Shown here: one piece after another, positions 21,890 through 32,639 of the stretch
Numbering within the stretch: the first letter of the stretch is position 1
Layout of the letters: each line of letters begins with the position of its first letter
Assembly: GCA_964036315.1 (NCBI GenBank)
Contig: OZ038517.1
Location: 47,963,737-48,027,736, forward strand
Length of the DNA: 64,000 bases
Direction of reading: 5' to 3'
From: Acanthosepion esculentum
Taxonomy: Eukaryota > Mollusca > Cephalopoda > Sepiida > Sepiidae
The notes under the pieces: model-generated
What the model was told of the DNA's origin: nothing
The model's database searches: none
What the model saw: only the letters and a program-made list of their open reading frames with translations
Made by a program: the position numbers and the translations under genes

Positions 21890-22085
21890 ATTTCTTTCTG
21901 CGGTAGACCAGTTGCCATCCAAGGTCTGTCCTGCTAGTTACCCATAGCTGGGGATGGAAGAATAGGATTCATCCCTTTCCCAAGGGTATTAGCACGTAAG
22001 TGAATGTAATGGATTCGACAGCAATTCGAACTCGGCTCTCCAATTCCTCAGTCCGAGCCGCTATTCATTATTCCACCGTAAAACC
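21890..22085 (-). mobile_element. tRNA-derived SINE, nearly complete
   Basis: Minus strand: GGTGGAATAATGAATAGCGG (A box), GAGCCGAGTTCGAATTGC (B box), then the conserved tail GCTAATACCCTTGGGAAAGG, ATGAATCC and CCCCAGCTATGGGTAA. This tail is shared with 9765-10450, 41600-41750 and 50400-50555. Ceph-SINEs of cephalopods have a conserved central domain; whether this is that domain cannot be told without comparison. Confidence 0.75.
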
Positions 22086-22985
22086 GAAGGTAAACACCGC
22101 TGTATCTGTCTAATCGCATAGTGTATAATGTGTGACATAAGGTCATTTTTACTGAGCGACATTTAATTGTGAGTATGAATGAGCCTCTTTTTTTTTAGAA
22201 GATAATTTTCCTAATCCTGTTTTTTTTTCTATCTTACTCTGGTACCTCATTACGCTAAGCTCATTAAATATCAAAATTAATCAAGACATAACGACTATTG
22301 CTAAATCATGATGATGATGATGCCTCGCCCGTTTTTGATGCTGTCCACTCAATGTCGTACTTGATTCGTTACCATGAAGATAACAAGAAGAACAATGAAA
22401 ATATTGTAAATATTTACGGTGGCCTCAGGTCCCCATAAACAACCCGAATTATTTAACCTGATTGTTTTGGTCGAAGAAGCAAATGAATTGATTAATGTAC
22501 TTGCGTGGGTTACTGACTGGATTCAGAAAAGCCATCATTATTTTTTTTTTCTTTCTGTAATTCCGTTGGGTAAAGAACTTGCGTCAACTTGCTGAATATT
22601 ATGACAAAACTGTCCAAGATGAAAATGCAGTGACAGAAAAATAAATTATGCCGGTATACATATGCAATTCTGTGCCAAGAACTGAGTTATAAAATCACAA
22701 TATGCATTTAAAAAGAATTATGACAAGGATTCGGTTGATTTACTTAGCACTATTGGCATTAAAATTGCAAATATTAAACAAATAATTTCATTCGTGATGA
22801 ACCGCGTATTAGAGATTTAATTTCGACCATCTCATAACAAGTCAGTTCTAACGTAATTCAAAATACAACTTTAATAATGAGAAATAAATTCAGACTGTAC
22901 TCCTTGCAGGAAGAGTAACACCACTGACCAAATGGAGACGCCTTACGGGTGTAGACTGTGGTGTAAACCTGACCAATAGTCTACC
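22086..22985. other. No gene seen
   Basis: AT-rich DNA with a GATGATGAT run near 22308 and poly-T runs. No repeat family or ORF of note. Confidence 0.5.
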
Positions 22986-23054
22986 TTTTATGAATATAGT
23001 GTAAAATGAACCTATGTCTAGCTTATTTTTCTTTACTTTTTTATAATGTAGAAC

Positions 23055-23190
23055 TACAGTGTTGTTCGATAAAAATGACTCACCTAATATATTTTACTTA
23101 AAAATTTTTTCGCCTATTGTTTTTGGGGGTCAAAATTTTAATCTTACTAATATGAAGACCCCTTCCCGACCACCTACTAAAAAAGTTTAC
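23055..23190 (-). mobile_element. Tc1-like 3' end, first (truncated) copy
   Basis: TACAGTGTTGTTCGATAAAA is the terminal repeat, followed by ACTTAAAAATTTTTTCGCCT and AAGACCCCTTCCCGACCACC. The same ~130 bases recur at 23728-23870. It stops at GTTTACTGACACACACA, where simple repeats begin. Confidence 0.75.
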
Positions 23191-23725
<535 letters not shown>

Positions 23726-23727
23726 AT

Positions 23728-24104
23728 ATACAGTGTTGTTCAATAAAAGTGACACACCTGATTTTTTTTACTTAAAAATTTTTTCGCCTATTGTTTTGGG
23801 GGTCAAACTAATTTTTAATCGTATTAATATGAAGACCCCTTCCTGACCACCTACTAAAAAAGTTTACTCACCCTAAGGTATTCTATTGATAATTATAATT
23901 TTGGATATAAATGAGATTTAGGGAAAATCTCTGTGCAAAAAAAAAAAAAAATGACTCACTTATTTCCTGCAACTAGTAATCAATAGAAACATAACCGAAC
24001 AGCTTTAAATAAAGAATAATAGAGGTATAATTTATTTATAATAGGTAATATAGTTCGAAATATTTAATAATCTATTGTGGACTCGTCCACAGCAACCTGT
24101 TTAC
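23728..24104 (-). mobile_element. Tc1-like element, 3' terminal region
   Basis: TACAGTGTTGTTCAATAAAA, ACTTAAAAATTTTTTCGCCT and AAGACCCCTTCCTGACCACC, then 3' UTR-type AT-rich sequence with a poly-A run. It is the 3' end of the relic whose transposase lies at 24820-25440; the LTR-like element at 24105 separates the two. Confidence 0.75.
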
Positions 24105-24752
24105 CTTCTGCTAGCAAATGCACTCTTCCTGTTACGATTTTGTACAGAAAATAATCAACAGGCATTCATTGGTTAATCATCGTCAATCTAGCTTGCTGAT
24201 CGGTCAGTATCGATCAATCAGATCGCTCCCACGCGCAAGATCAATTTTGGCGCAAATTCGTTCTGGAGCCACCCCATTTGACTACGACCTTATAAAAACC
24301 CAACACGTGTGATTCTCTCCAGAAGAGGATTCTCGCTCTCTCTGTTTTGACACGCGGACTCTCGAACCTAACTTCCTTACGTCACACAACACCACTGCCA
24401 AAATGTGACTCTCAAAGAACTCCCGTCTTGACTAACCCAGTCAGACGTTAAAGAACTTTACAACAATTCATGCAAGTATAATTCCAGCATCATTTATCCA
24501 ACTTGCATAATACACAATTCACTCAATCTTCTAAACTGCATTTTAATAATCAACTCTTTCGTTATGAGTCTAGCTACAAATATTACCAAATCAAAGGGAC
24601 GCATCTCAGTCTCACTTATCAGTTCGCATGCATGTAATTTCAATACTTAATAAATTCAATTTTTATGTTTTAAACCCCATGTTCCTTTTTGTATTTCACC
24701 ATTGCTAATTATTTCCACACCATTCCTAACAAAAATAAATAATTGTGGGGAA
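24105..24752 (+). mobile_element. Solo LTR-like element, copy 3, nested in a Tc1 relic
   Basis: Starts near TGCTAGCAAATGCACTC and ends near TGTGGGGAACA. It has inverted CCAAT boxes, TATAAAA at 24291, CACGTGTGAT, a pyrimidine-rich stretch after the TATA box, CCAAAATGTGACTCTCAAAG and AATAAA near 24648 as a possible polyadenylation signal. CCTTC occurs just outside both ends (ACCTTC at left, CCCTTC at right), a plausible 4-5 bp target duplication. No internal genes, so a solo LTR. Confidence 0.7.
24291..24297 (+). promoter_or_regulatory. TATA box of solo LTR copy 3
   Basis: TATAAAA, downstream of several inverted CCAAT elements and a GATCAATCAGATC stretch. The position matches copies 1 and 2. 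Confidence 0.55.
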
Positions 24753-24819
24753 CAGCCCTTCAACACGCAACAAACATGGCTAACCATTACACACGCCATC
24801 ATACTCAGGGCCCGTTCCG

Positions 24820-25440
24820 CTACCCTATGGGTCCTCCTTGATTTTGAATAACCTTTTCAACCCTTTTTCGCATTGACTTGATTAGGTTCTGGCAAAGCTC
24901 ATCTCCAAGCATTGAATTCCATTCGGATATGAAATTCACAATCAAATCCTCTTCGTTGTTCAACTGCTTTCTCGAGAGCCTGTACTTTATAATGCTCCAT
25001 AAGTTTTCTATGTGGTTGAGGTCAGGAGATTGGGGCGGCCATGTCATAACACTCACCTACTTCTCATCAAAGTATTCCTTCATCAATTTTGATTTGTGAC
25101 AGGTAGCATTATCCTGCATAAAAATGAGCTTGGTGGGGTTGATTTGCACCCTCTCAGCAGAATGGAGCAGACAAGACTCTAAAATTCTCTTGTACTGCTC
25201 GCTCCTGAGTGTCTTTTCAATAGGTTTTAAGAAACCACTTCCATGAAAAGAAAAGCACCCCCAGAACATTATACTGAACGGATGCTTGACAGTACTTACT
25301 GCCAAATTCGAAGAGGTTTCAAATCTTCTTCTTCGGATTTTAGATCGTTTATCCTTTGAATTTAGCTCAACTTTCCTTTCATCGGAGAAGAGAACATTTA
25401 GTAAAAAAAATCAGGTGAGTCATTTTTATCGAACAGCACT
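24820..25440 (-). pseudogene. Tc1-like transposase, catalytic half
   Basis: DDE transposase that would cut and paste the element at TA sites. Two abutting frames (25305-25057, then 25056-24820) read NVLFSDERK-type residues before 25305, HPFSIMFWGCFS, KLIFMQDNATCHKS (second D), then PPQSPDLNHIENLWSIIK (third acidic residue region) and KRVEKVIQNQGGPIG at the end. A stop separates the frames. The N-terminal paired-like DNA-binding half is deleted: the terminal repeat (TACAGTGCTGTTCGATAAAA, inverse, at 25412-25442) lies about 30 codons before the first catalytic region. Confidence 0.85.
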
Positions 25441-25449
25441 GTATATTTG

Positions 25450-25650
25450 TCAGTTTTTTAATCGAGTGTAAACCATACCTATGTCTACTTTTTTCTTCTA
25501 CTATAAAGTAGACCTGTGTCTACCTTTTTTCTTTTGATTATGAAGAGAATCTGTCTACTTTTTTATTCTACTATGAAGCAGACCTGTGTCTACCATTTTT
25601 TTTTTGTTTTAAAACGGATTTGCTTATCTTTTTTATTTTACTATAAAGCA
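25450..25650 (+). repeat. ~56-bp minisatellite, left part
   Basis: Degenerate units containing CCTGTGTCTACCTTTTTTCT and TTCTACTATGAAG. The array resumes at 26262-26345; related bases also precede the Tc1 end at 22985-23055. Confidence 0.65.
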
Positions 25651-26261
25651 TTATTTACATTATTCGGACTATTGTCCTCATCTTTGTCGCCATATTTATT
25701 ACAATGTTTCGTCCGTTGTACGTTCTGACCTTCTTCAGGTGGTTGGAATGTCGAACTGAACCCTTTATTTCGCTCACTAGGGTAGACTGTTCTAGTTCCA
25801 CGTGTCATGTTTAATGGATGTCAGTTATCAGTTATCTCCTGTTAATTTCCCTCTGAAAGTTCTCCACTGCCTTGGCCCGGTATTGAACTCACACTCTTTG
25901 GGTCCTGTCACTGGATCTAACTAACGCTTTTATCCACTGTGCTTAAGGACACATGGCCAGAAAGAGTGTGACTAGAACAGTCTACCCCAGTGAGCAAAAT
26001 AAAGGGTTCAGTTCGACATTCCAACAACCTGAAGAAGGCCAGAGCGTACAACAGCCGAAACGTTTAATAAATATGGGGACAAAGATGAGGACAATAGTCT
26101 GAATAATGTAAATAATGTACATAATACCTCATCTCAGAAATATAGACAGATACTAAGGGGCCGAAACGTTGTAATAAATATGGCGACAAAGATGAGGACA
26201 ATAGTCCGAATAATGTAAATAATGTACATAATACCTCATCTCAGAAATATAGACAGGTACT
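25651..26261. mobile_element. Foldback Penelope-like/SINE composite inside the minisatellite
   Basis: The left arm (minus) carries the whole composite to the tRNA-like head (GTATTGAACTCACAC is the inverse B box). The right arm (plus, 25970-26145) carries the hammerhead-like end CCTGAAGAAGGCC and CCGAAACG. A second partial 3' end follows at 26155-26261. Arms are ~300 bases apart in homology, so the RNA would fold back. Confidence 0.65.
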
Positions 26262-26345
26262 ATAACGCACACCTTTGTCTACCATTTTTTCTATTGATTA
26301 TAAAACTGGGTTGTCTGCTTTTTTATTCTACTTTAAAGCCGATAT
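26262..26345 (+). repeat. ~56-bp minisatellite, right part
   Basis: CACACCTTTGTCTACC and TTTTTATTCTACTTTAAAGC continue the array interrupted at 25651. Confidence 0.6.
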
Positions 26346-26659
26346 TCTTAAATCTCGTTTGAATGAAACTGCTTCCCATTTTCAAACTTTTTCAGTATTC
26401 TATATCCTATTTTAAACGCATATTGTCGACATGGAAACACATGGACAGACATAAAAACATATAAACCTTTTACTTTTAACCCATTCTGAAAAACTGGATA
26501 AGGATGTACCTTAAATTAATTTCAGAAAAGTCTGTTTGAATCTCTTGCTTTCAAGCCATTCCGAAAATTAGATGAGGATTTAATTTATATTCGTTTATAT
26601 TGTTTAAGTTACAATTTCAGACCAGATTTGATAGATCGAGAAAAATCGGCGTAGATGTA

Positions 26660-27185
26660 TTTTTAAAAGCAGTAATTCGAGCTGAACTGGAAGTTCTATG
26701 TGTTTGAATGGCTAACAACACGTCAGGCTAAATGACGGTTCCGTATAGGATACTTTATTCGATTCCTGTCGGAGAAGGTATATTTTTAAAAAAATTTCTC
26801 GAACATTCAGGCTGGCAAGTGTAATTAATACTGTTTAAAAAAAACACAGCATTTACTCAAATAAGTGTATCCATTAAAAAAAAAGCCGTATAAACAGAAC
26901 ATATACATTATGAAATGGGCTAAGTTCGACAATTATTTTAATATATTCTCTGTTTATGTTATTTTTATAGATACACATATTTAAGTAAATGCTATGTTTA
27001 TAATAAACAGTATTAACTACATTTACCGGTCTGAATGTCCGAGAAATTTCATAGAAAATATTCGTCCTCCGACAGGAATCAAACCTGTATCCTACACGGA
27101 ACGGTCATAAAGCTTGACGTGCTATACCATTTAGCTACAGAGGAAGCATCTGGTTAGCAAAGTCAAATTACTGTTTTTAAACAAC
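26660..27185. mobile_element. Inverted pair of tRNA-like SINEs
   Basis: The left arm (plus) has AATGGCTAACAACACGTCAG, GGTTCCGTATAGGATAC and TTCGATTCCTGTCGGAG. The right arm (minus) has CTGTAGCTAAATGGTATAGC, GTTCCGTGTAGGATACAGG and TTTGATTCCTGTCGGAGGA. The right copy keeps a near-perfect acceptor stem (TCCTCTG/CGGAGGA), D stem and T stem, but the anticodon loop is not canonical. Both continue outward-to-centre into a shared AT-rich tail; the centre is near 26925. Confidence 0.7.
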
Positions 27186-27189
27186 AAAT

Positions 27190-27790
27190 TTCGCATTATT
27201 TCTTTCGGACGATCATATCTGCCAGTAAGGTCAAAGAGGAAGGACCAGATTGAAGGTGACCAACCTCTGAAGCCCCCTACCGAGGAATAGGGAAAGATCT
27301 ACACGATCTCAACGGCCAGACTGGCGGGAGAGGGCAGAGCCGGTCGGGCTGGCGTTACCAAGGCGGAACTTGATAGATCAAGTATCCGACATCCCGACGC
27401 AACCAGGCTTGCTAGACCACTGGCCTGTCTCAATCCCCTTGCGTGGGAGGCGCATGTGGGCAAATGTGTGAGCTTCTCCGTCGCGGAAGGTTGTCCACCG
27501 AAATCAAATTCACGCGAATAGGCCCGCCAAACTCTCTCCGATTCACAGACATCTCCGCCGAGGAAGAATAGGGAGAGAGGATGACGATCCCGATGCTCGG
27601 ATCCGAGCGGGTGCTGACGATGAATGGCATGATATTATCTAGAAGAAGACACTGTAGTGAGTTCCGATAAAAATAAAATATGTCATTATCATCATAATCA
27701 TCATCCCCTTGATTTTTGTAATCGTAGGGTCGAGGGGTTTGGAATGCAGAAAGTACACTAAATCTCCTCCTATCAACGATATAAACCAAA
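27190..27790. other. GC-richer unique island
   Basis: 27230-27640 is clearly richer in G, C and CpG than anything around it. The longest frame (minus, 27789-27430) includes MPFIVSTRSDPSIGIVILSP and RREFGGPIRVNLISVDNLPR, which I do not recognise. The N-terminal part of that frame is AT-rich. It may be an exon of a host gene, a fragment of another element, or transferred sequence. No splice signals convince me. Confidence 0.35.
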
Positions 27791-27843
27791 ATAAAAAAAA
27801 ATTCAAATTAAAACAAGACATTTGCACTTTCCTTTAAGACCCT

Positions 27844-27846
<3 letters not shown>

Positions 27847-27921
<75 letters not shown>
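27847..27921. repeat. (CT)n(TA)n microsatellite
   Basis: About 17 CT units pass directly into about 20 TA units. Confidence 0.98.
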
Positions 27922-27924
<3 letters not shown>

Positions 27925-29275
27925 CTCTCAACTAAGGAGAAGGCAACCTTCAAATAAAAAGAAGAAAAGACTGAACCCGGTCCAAAACACCGGAAGTTTG
28001 CAGGAACAGAGCTGACTTATTTGTGACTGAAAACTACCAAAAATCAGGGAGGCTCCACGCATAACTTCCGTTATGAAAAAAAAATGAAAGAAAAAAAAGG
28101 AACGACGGAAAATAAAATAATTTTGGTCAATCAAAAAATTGACACAAAGATACCTTTTAATGTTATCCGAAACCAAAGTTCCCGCCACAAACTCTGAACC
28201 AATTCAAAAGGATATAAACCCACACCTCTGGGCTAGTAGCAGATGGGACGGGGTGAGGACGGAACAAAAGAACGCTACCGCGTAAAACCAACCATGTATG
28301 AGGCGCGAGGAAGCAGTTGAGTGGTCATTTGTTACTGATATTTCCGCTCTGCTAAGGGCCGAGAAAAACACAGTAAATTGACATAGACCTAATTTCTGAG
28401 ATTACTACTATTCTTATCATTGTCTGACTTCAATCTACGGAAAGGGACATTTTTCCAGACTGTTACCAATATCCATCTTATTAAGGAACTTTTTTTGCGA
28501 CGCCGAATACGAAAGGACTCACTCCTCACATATTTTGAATATAAATGAAAACATATCAATCATTTTAAAGCCATAAGTCAATTCGTTTTATCCACAAATT
28601 TTCGGATGAAATAATTATCCACGCTGGCAACTTTATGATATGAAGAAACATGCCACAGAGCCATTGCCAGTAACGTCTTACCATTATGTGGAAGGTATTT
28701 TTGGGAGGTACATGAAGGGTGTATTTCTACCACACTCTGTATAAAAAAAAATGATTTATTTATTTGAAATTTATTAAGACCATCTTGTTTATTAGTTTTG
28801 CGCTTTTTGACCCATTAAATGATTTTTCAAGCCGACTTTTATTAAGATCTTCCCCCGTTTAATATCGAAAAAAAATTCCAACACCGACAAATTATTATTT
28901 GAAAGAGAAGAAAGAAAAGCAAACTTTGAGAGACACATCGATTCTTATATGAACAACTTTCCGATTTTGTAATTAATCACAAAAGTACTTATTAAGTTAG
29001 TCTTGATGCGCTTCTGCTGTATTGCACTGCTAATGGCTGCGTGTTTGCGCGGTGTTAATGAGTCAATGTGTCACGAGATCAGGACTTTGATCATGTACAA
29101 TGATGGCAACCAATTGATCTGCTGAAATAAATCGACTCTTGTCAGTAGAAGAAAACAATTTGAATTGTAAAATTTCTAAGGACGGGCGGTTAGAGGTACA
29201 ATTGAATAAAGCAAAAGGTGTGCATCTAGCAAGCGTAATGAATAAATGAACTGCATCATATTTTTTTTCTTCTTT
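27922..29275. other. 1.35 kb without a recognised feature
   Basis: Moderately AT-rich, unique-looking. 28200-28380 is somewhat GC-richer (CAGATGGGACGGGGTGAGG). No coding or repeat assignment is possible by eye. Confidence 0.5.
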
Positions 29276-30650
29276 TATGTGGCACGCCCCTTCAGGATGT
29301 TGGCGTTGATGGCTCTCCACAACCTCCTATCTTTTGAATGTTCAAAATATATTTTCCCTTCATTACCTCTCATTGTCCCTATTTTGCCATCCATTCTTCT
29401 TTTATGTGTCATGCACCTTCAGGATGTTGGCGATGATGGCTCTCCACAACCTCCTATCTTTTGATTGTTCGAAATATATTTTCCCTTCATTATCTCTCAT
29501 TGTCCCTGTTCTGCCACCCATTCTTTTTTTATGTGCCATATCCATTCGGGACGTTGGCGATGATGGCTCTCCACAACCTCCTATCTTTTGATTGTTCGAA
29601 ATATATTTTCCCTTCGTTATCTCTCATTGTCCCTGTTCTGCCACCCATTCTTTTTTTATGTGCCATATCCATTCAGGACGTTGGCGATGATGGCTCTCCA
29701 CAACCTCCTATCTTTTGATTGTTCGAAATATATTTTCCCTTCGTTATCTCTCATTGTCCCTGTTCTGCCACCCATTCTTTTTTTATGTGCCATATCCATT
29801 CGGGACGTTGGCGATGATGGCCCTCCACAACCTCCTATCTTTTGATTGTTCGAAATATATTTTCCCTCCGTTATCTCTCATTGTCCCTGTTCTGCCACCC
29901 ATTCTTTTTTTATGTGCCATATCCATTCAGGACGTTGGCGATGATGGCTCTCCACAACCTCCTATCTTTTGATTGTTCGAAATATATTTTCCCTTCATTA
30001 TCTCTCATTGTCCCTGTTCTGCCACCCATTCTTTTTTTATGTGCCATATCCATTCGGGACGTTGGCGATGATGGCTCTCCACAACCTCCTATCTTTTGAT
30101 TGTTCGAAATATATTTTCCCTTCGTTATCTCTCATTGTCCCTGTTCTGCCATCCATTCTTTTTTTATGTGCCATGTCCATTCAGGCCGTTGGCGATGATG
30201 GCTCTCCACAACTTGAGATCTTTTGCTGTTACAAATATATTTTACCCTTATTTATATATCTTTCTTCTGTTTTGCCATCTTTTCTTCTCTTATGTGGCAT
30301 GTCCATTCAGAGCATCGAAGATCGTGGCTCTCCTCAATTTCCTGTCTTTGTTGTTCTAAGCATCTTTGATTCCATTATTATCTCGCTTTGACCCTGTTAT
30401 TCCACCCATTCTTCTTTTATGTGCCATGTCTCTTCAGGACGTAGGTGATCGTGGCTCTCCACAACTTCCCATCATTTGCTGTTATAAATATATTTTACCC
30501 TTCATTATCTCTCGTTGTCCCTGTTCTGCCATCCATTCTTCTTTTATATGACATGTCTATTCAGGTTGTATGTGATCATGTGTCTCCACAACTTCCTATC
30601 TTTTGTTGCTCTAGATATATTCCACCTGTTTATTATCCCTCTTTGTCATT
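29276..30650 (-). repeat. 127-bp tandem array made from a LINE ORF C-terminus
   Basis: About eight near-identical units (to ~30225) and three degraded ones. On the minus strand each unit encodes EWVAEQGQ, then, after a stop and frameshift, KDRRLWRAIIANV, NGYGT and a stop. This matches the end of the RT ORF of the LINE at 48205-48905. 127 is not a multiple of 3, so frames rotate; the overlapping 85-codon plus-strand frames are by-products. Related units (119 bp) lie inverted at 39081-39430. Confidence 0.85.
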
Positions 30651-30659
30651 GTTTTGCTA

Positions 30660-30930
30660 TCCATTCTCACTAACTAGTTAGATAACTCCCTTTTTTCTCT
30701 TTCCTCTATTGCCTTCAGTATGTCATATTCTCTCAGACCCCTTTCCTCATTATGTGCCCCAGAATTTTCAGATGTCTCATTCTGATTGTAATTATACTTA
30801 CTATCCACATTGTTTTGTAAGTCTTCTCCATTGCTCACGTCTTCTCTCCATGGTCTTCTTAGTATTCATTGGTAGAACCATATATCACTCACTTCACTCT
30901 GTGAGGAAGATTGTCTGACTGTCACGACTG
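30660..30930 (-). pseudogene. LINE RT C-terminal fragment upstream of the 127-bp motif
   Basis: Inverse of 38800-39080. On the minus strand it decodes in pieces to residues like MRHLKILGHIM and a WRKGEK-like region, which precede the DRRLWRAIIANV block in this LINE. So LINE body and tandem C-terminus lie in natural order on the minus strand. Confidence 0.6.
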
Positions 30931-30939
30931 GGTTCTCCT

Positions 30940-31230
30940 TCTTGTGTGGCATGGTGCAGAGTCCTGTTGCCACACATAGGGTCTTCCAGCACCCAACCTC
31001 TTGACCCAGGGCAGTACTACCTCCTCAAATCACTTTATGTAGGCCTCCGTGTTGAGTCTGAGGCCCTCACCAACAAATTTGGGAATTCTTTTATAAGAAT
31101 AATCAGGGTGTGTTTTCTGAACTGCCGCAACTTTGTAATCACCATTAGACTCATCCAACTCTTTCTGAATCCTCTGTACTGTCCTCAGATTTACACCCAA
31201 ACTCTCTGAAATGTTCATATTGGATCTATC
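30940..31230 (-). pseudogene. Mariner-like transposase with internal deletion
   Basis: Minus strand: NISESLGVNLRTVQRIQKEL, a helix-turn-helix of the N-terminal DNA-binding domain, then DESNGDYKVAAVQKTH. After a deletion it jumps to GEGLRLNTEAYIK, then a stop, VVLPWVKRLGAGRPYVWQQD and SAPCHTR, the second catalytic aspartate region. The first catalytic D and the segment around it are lost. The family acts at TA sites. Confidence 0.75.
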
Positions 31231-31422
31231 GGCACGAATGCCCAGCAGTACAGCATGCTGTATCCAGATTTCTAGTACAGTGAATTGTGTGATGGTGCTC
31301 TTTTTCTCACAGATGGTGCCTAAGTGATCCTACTATACTGTGCAGTCAATAAAATAAAAAAACAGACAATGCACATGTGCAAAATTAAAAATATAAAATG
31401 GCAACAATTTAACCATTCCACC

Positions 31423-31430
<8 letters not shown>

Positions 31431-31482
<52 letters not shown>
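31431..31482. repeat. (TA)n microsatellite
   Basis: About 26 TA units; first of four (TA)n arrays separated by hairpins up to 32593. Confidence 0.98.
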
Positions 31483-31485
<3 letters not shown>

Positions 31486-31564
31486 ATGAGATGAGAACGA
31501 AAGTAATATATAAATTCCAACGTTCGCAGCGTTAATTCAAAAAAGAGCTCGATACAGATAGTAG

Positions 31565-31784
31565 AGCGATAATTATTTATTTATTATAATTTTATCATAT
31601 AGACAAAGCCATTTTACTCACTACAAAGATGCAACTTGGTTTCAGTGCATTTCAACTACACATCGACGGGTGAGGGTCGAAAATGGTTACCATAACCATT
31701 TTCGACCCTCACCCGTCGATGCACTGAAACCAAGTTGCATCTTTGTAGTGAGTAAAATGGTTTTATCTATATGATAAAATTATA

Positions 31785-31790
<6 letters not shown>
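31565..31790. repeat. Near-perfect foldback, arms about 105 bp
   Basis: TTTTATCATATAGACAAAGC, AAGATGCAACTTGGTTTCAG and GGGTGAGGGTCGAAAATGG pair with their inverses downstream; the centre is near 31692 with almost no loop. A small difference (TTTCAACTACACA present in one arm only) shows the arms are separate. A third, single arm lies at 32090-32197. (TA)n flanks both ends. Confidence 0.85.

Positions 31791-31832
<42 letters not shown>
31787..31832. repeat. (TA)n microsatellite
   Basis: About 22 units between two hairpins. Confidence 0.98.
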
Positions 31833-31835
<3 letters not shown>

Positions 31836-31879
31836 CACGTCAACTCACAAGCGTCCTAAGTTGTGAGTTGACGTGCCTA
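31832..31879. repeat. Short perfect hairpin
   Basis: TAGGCACGTCAACTCACAA pairs with its inverse across GCGTCCTAAG: a 19-bp stem and 10-base loop at a (TA)n edge. Confidence 0.85.
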
Positions 31880-32089
31880 ATCTTTGACCGATGTTTATCA
31901 GCGAAAAAATGTTCACAGACCAATCAACATTAACCACCCGGTCCACCCACCACCAAACTGCTATCAACAACCACTATTGTTTCACTCAGATACTTTATGT
32001 ATATTTTGTATGTACATTTTTCTTCTAAAAAAAATGAAAAATGGGAAGTGACGTTTTACATCCGGGCTTGCCTACAAACAGGATTGTTC

Positions 32090-32193
32090 ATAACCATTTT
32101 CGACCCTCACCCGTAGATGTGCAGTTGAAATGCACTGAAACCAAGTTGCATCTTTGTAGTGATAAAATGGCTTTGTCTATATGATAAATTATA

Positions 32194-32197
<4 letters not shown>
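32090..32197 (+). repeat. Single arm of the 31565-31790 foldback
   Basis: AACCATTTTCGACCCTCACC, GTGCAGTTGAAATGCACTGA and TTGTCTATATGATAAATTAT, then (TA)n. Same order as the right arm of the foldback. Confidence 0.8.

Positions 32198-32248
<51 letters not shown>
32198..32248. repeat. (TA)n microsatellite
   Basis: About 25 units. Confidence 0.98.
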
Positions 32249-32252
<4 letters not shown>

Positions 32253-32255
32253 AAA

Positions 32256-32321
32256 ATCTACCTAGGTTTCACCTAAACAGATCGCCAGGGTAATGATTTA
32301 GGTGAAACCTAGGTAGGTTTA
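32256..32321. repeat. Hairpin with 21-bp stem
   Basis: TCTACCTAGGTTTCACCTAA pairs with TTAGGTGAAACCTAGGTAGG around a ~20-base loop, again next to (TA)n. Confidence 0.8.
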
Positions 32322-32555
32322 CCTGGCTCTTTAGGTTTATATTAGGTTTGCTCTACTTCGTGTATTGAGCACTTTATGTAGTTGCTTTTACTCGTTTTGG
32401 AGGTTTTTTCTTCGGACTCTGAGCTGGAACTCAGGACAATTGTTTTCGCCTCAATTTCATGTTCTTAGTTCTTTCTTTTTTTATTCCTCATTTTCCTTGG
32501 GTACTGGTTTGTTCTATTACAATCCGAAATACCCAAGGCTTTTCAAAGCGAGTAC

Positions 32556-32561
<6 letters not shown>

Positions 32562-32593
<32 letters not shown>
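32562..32593. repeat. (TA)n then (TG)n
   Basis: About 16 TA units followed by TGTTTGTGTGTG. Confidence 0.97.
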
Positions 32594-32596
<3 letters not shown>

Positions 32597-32639
32597 TGTG
32601 TGTGTATTTTAATCATTTCACCCAAGTGAAGTAACAAAG

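Noticed and set aside
27040..27140. Functional tRNA gene on the minus strand
   Set aside because: Acceptor, D and T stems pair, but the anticodon loop lacks T33 and the variable region is off; a similar inverted copy nearby points to a SINE.
29334..30391. Series of overlapping 85-codon plus-strand frames, like a gene family
   Set aside because: They step by 127 bp with the tandem unit; the meaningful reading is the LINE C-terminus on the other strand.
31640..31760. GTGAGGGTCGAAAATGG in the foldback as a hammerhead
   Set aside because: GAAA-like bases are present but no CTGANGA core lies upstream at a suitable distance.
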